Part shown: in pieces, positions 6,927 through 8,284 of the stretch
Layout: each line of letters starts with the position of its first letter
Numbering within the stretch: the first letter of the stretch is position 1
Assembly: GCA_007120485.1 (NCBI GenBank)
Contig: SKNP01000410.1
Coordinates: 1 to 8,284 of the forward strand
DNA length: 8,284 nucleotides
Direction: 5' to 3'
Source: Nitriliruptoraceae bacterium
GTDB lineage: Bacteria; Actinomycetota; Nitriliruptoria; Nitriliruptorales; Nitriliruptoraceae
Position numbers and translations under genes: made by a program
The notes under the pieces: model-generated
What the model saw: only the letters and a program-made list of their open reading frames with translations
Told to the model about the DNA's origin: nothing
The model's database searches: none

Positions 6927-6964
6927 GGTCGCGCGCCGACCGTTGCCGCGGTCGGCGCGCGACC
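6927..6964 (-). terminator. Perfect 16-bp hairpin between ATPase and binding protein genes
   Basis: Arms 6927-6942 and 6949-6964 are exact reverse complements with a 6-base loop. The stem begins eight bases after the ATPase stop codon. It lacks a U-tract. The binding-protein gene follows about 76 bases later. The hairpin may be a partial terminator, a barrier protecting the ATPase mRNA 3' end, or a processing site separating the two genes. Confidence 0.7.
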
Positions 6965-6972
6965 CGTCAGGG

Positions 6973-8172
6973 TCAGCGCAGCGCTGCACCGTCTTCGGGG
7001 TCGAAGAAGTGGATGTGTTCGGTCTTGACCCCGACGTCGATCGCCTGGTCGATCTTCGGCGGTGACGACGGTTCGAACTTGGACACGAAGTCCTGTCCAC
7101 CCGAGGCAGCCTGCCGCTGCAGGTCCTCGAAGGCCTCGTCGTCGTCGATGGCGGCCTTCATGTCCTCGGACACGATCGGTGGTGAGTCGGTGTGGAAGTG
7201 CACCAGCATCTCCGAGCCGAGCATCTCCACGACGCTGACCTTGCGGCCACGCCACTGCTGCTCGGGCGGGACGCTGTCGGGCGGCCCGAAGTGCTCCGGA
7301 CGGATCCCGATCGCGAGCTTGCCGCCATCACGCTCCGCCGCCTTGGGGTAGCGATCCAGCGCGGAGTCCGGGACCAGCAACCGGGACTCACCACGGTCGA
7401 GCTCGATGAACACCTGGCCGCCATCCTTGCGCAAGGTGGCCTCCGCGATGTTCATCGACGGAGACCCGATGAACCCGGCGACGAACAGGTTGTCGGGCCG
7501 GTCGTAGAGCTGCTGCGGCGAGTCGCACTGCTGCAGACGTCCCGCCTTGAGCACCGCGACCCGGTCGCCCATGGTCATCGCCTCGACCTGGTCGTGGGTG
7601 ACGTACAGGGTGGTGACGCCTAGACGGTTCTGCAGCGACGCGATCTCCGCACGCATCTGCACGCGCAGCTTCGCGTCCAGGTTCGACAGCGGCTCGTCCA
7701 TCAGGAACGCCTGCGGCGAACGCACGATCGCACGGCCCATCGCCACACGTTGCCGCTGTCCACCGGACAGGGCCTTGGGCTTGCGATGCAGGTAGTCGGT
7801 CAGCCCCAGGATCTCCGCCGCTTCGTTGACCCGGCGCTCGATCTCGCTCTTGTCTTCCTTGGCGAGCTTGAGCGCGAAACCCATGTTGTCCGCCACCGAC
7901 ATGTGCGGGTACAGCGCGTAGGACTGGAACACCATGGCGATGTCCCGCTCCTTCGGCGAGAGGTCGTTGACGACCTTGTCACCGATGTACATCTTCCCGC
8001 CGGAGATCTCCTCCAGACCGGCGACCATGCGCAGCGCAGTGGACTTCCCGCAGCCGGAGGGACCGACGAGGATCACGAACTCCTTGTCGTCCACCTCGAG
8101 GTTCAGATCGAAGACGGCCTGGGTGCCGTCCGGGTAGACCTTCTGGATGTCTTCGAACACGACGTTGGCCAT
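6973..8172 (-). CDS. Sugar ABC transporter ATPase, MsmX/UgpC/MalK type
   Basis: Cytoplasmic ATPase of 399 residues that powers sugar uptake. All ABC signatures are intact: Walker A GPSGCGKST (37-45), Q-loop Gln83 in VFQSYALYPH, signature LSGGQRQ (135-141), Walker B FLMDE with catalytic Glu160, D-loop SNLD (163-166), and switch His193 in VTHDQVEAMT. A C-terminal TOBE/MalK-type regulatory domain (about 236-399) contains GIRPEHFG and ends HIHFFDPEDG, as in other actinobacterial MsmX-like proteins. ATG at 8172 gives the standard MANVVFEDIQKVYPDG start and has a GGGA-rich site just upstream; the longer frame to 8265 would cross the operator and promoter. It is the first gene of the importer. Because MsmX-type ATPases often serve several importers, it may also energise transporters elsewhere. 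The gene symbol is left blank because ugpC, msmX and msmK are used interchangeably. Confidence 0.95.
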   Translation of the reverse strand: MANVVFEDIQKVYPDGTQAVFDLNLEVDDKEFVILVGPSGCGKSTALRMVAGLEEISGGKMYIGDKVVNDLSPKERDIAMVFQSYALYPHMSVADNMGFALKLAKEDKSEIERRVNEAAEILGLTDYLHRKPKALSGGQRQRVAMGRAIVRSPQAFLMDEPLSNLDAKLRVQMRAEIASLQNRLGVTTLYVTHDQVEAMTMGDRVAVLKAGRLQQCDSPQQLYDRPDNLFVAGFIGSPSMNIAEATLRKDGGQVFIELDRGESRLLVPDSALDRYPKAAERDGGKLAIGIRPEHFGPPDSVPPEQQWRGRKVSVVEMLGSEMLVHFHTDSPPIVSEDMKAAIDDDEAFEDLQRQAASGGQDFVSKFEPSSPPKIDQAIDVGVKTEHIHFFDPEDGAALR

Positions 8173-8199
8173 GGGCTCTCCCTCGGATCTCTCCCACCC

Positions 8200-8228
8200 A
8201 CTATGGCGGTCGGAGGTCGTTCCTGCAA
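8200..8228 (-). promoter_or_regulatory. Candidate promoter for the sugar importer operon
   Basis: On the minus strand, TTGCAG (8223-8228) and CATAGT (8200-8205) are separated by exactly 17 bp. The -10 matches four of six and the -35 three of six consensus positions, which is fair for high-GC actinobacteria. Transcription would start near 8193, about 20 bases before the ATPase ATG. The -35 overlaps the palindromic operator. Confidence 0.5.
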
Positions 8229-8237
8229 GCGCTTTCG
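8224..8237. promoter_or_regulatory. LacI-family operator-like palindrome
   Basis: TGCAAGCGCTTTCG has a perfect AAGCGCTT core (8227-8234) and fits the LacI/GalR-family pattern TGnAAnCGnTTnCA at all but the last base. It lies about 52 bp upstream of the ATPase start and overlaps the proposed -35 box, so a bound repressor would block transcription. Maltose, alpha-glucoside and trehalose regulators of this family use such sites; the regulator gene is not in the window. Confidence 0.72.
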
Positions 8238-8246
8238 TAACGGTCG

Positions 8247-8278
8247 GGACGTTCGTCTTGGTCACACTAGGACGTTCG
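8247..8278. repeat. 9-bp direct repeat upstream of the operator
   Basis: GGACGTTCG occurs at 8247-8255 and 8270-8278, a 23-bp period, just over two DNA helical turns, so both copies face nearly the same side. It lies upstream of the proposed promoter and near the window end. It may be a second regulator site or belong to a divergent promoter; chance is possible. Confidence 0.4.
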
Positions 8279-8284
8279 GCTCCT

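Noticed and set aside
3448..6964. The hairpins as parts of a CRISPR array or dispersed palindromic repeat family
   Set aside because: The three stems share no common sequence and there are no regularly spaced spacers.
6851..7255. N-terminal extension of the binding-protein frame into the ATPase gene
   Set aside because: The internal ATG at 6850 has a ribosome site and starts a proper lipoprotein signal; the extension would bury that signal and overlap the ATPase.
5927..7351. A 474-codon open frame on the plus strand opposite the binding-protein and ATPase genes
   Set aside because: It is antisense to two clear genes, runs across the intergenic hairpin, and its translation is Arg/Asp/Val-rich with no domain; long antisense frames are normal in GC-rich DNA.
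8173..8265. 31-residue N-terminal extension of the ATPase
   Set aside because: It crosses the operator and promoter, and family members begin at the MANVVFEDI start.

Overview
The window is high-GC DNA with dense genes, short gaps and GTG/TTG starts, and it looks actinobacterial. The DUF2510, DUF4032 and DUF2752 families found here are typical of that phylum. The secreted binding protein is extremely acidic, with one Lys in its 433-residue mature part. This hints at a saline or alkaline habitat, for example a Nitriliruptoria-like lineage, but the taxon is inference only.

Layout. Positions 1-66 hold two copies of a 27-bp GC-rich repeat. Positions 67-960 (minus strand) hold two small membrane-protein genes, 12 bp apart: a DUF2510 + CD225-like protein, then a DUF2752 protein. 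A 139-bp divergent gap follows. An alpha/beta hydrolase lies on the plus strand (1100-2065) and converges, with a 19-bp gap, on a minus-strand DUF4032 kinase-like gene (2085-3413). From 3492 to 8172, all on the minus strand, lies a complete carbohydrate ABC importer in the order ATPase, lipoprotein binding protein, MalF/AglF-type permease, MalG/AglG-type permease.

How the genes work together. The two permeases form the membrane channel, the lipoprotein captures the sugar outside, and the MsmX/UgpC-type ATPase powers uptake. The permeases and binding protein resemble the alpha-glucoside/glucosylglycerol branch (AglEFG, GgtBCD), so an alpha-glucoside such as maltose, trehalose, sucrose or glucosylglycerol is a reasonable but unproven substrate. 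Upstream of the ATPase is a LacI-family-like operator overlapping a candidate -35 box, so repression relieved by sugar is likely. Strong perfect or near-perfect hairpins follow the ATPase, the binding protein and the last permease; they probably tune the ratio of subunits and end the transporter message before the DUF4032 gene.

I see no CRISPR array, tRNA, rRNA, insertion sequence or phage gene. Most of the window is ordinary metabolism and membrane housekeeping. The points most worth a second look are the operator/promoter arrangement, the hairpin series, the extreme acidity of the binding protein, and the uncharacterised DUF4032 kinase beside a sugar transporter.
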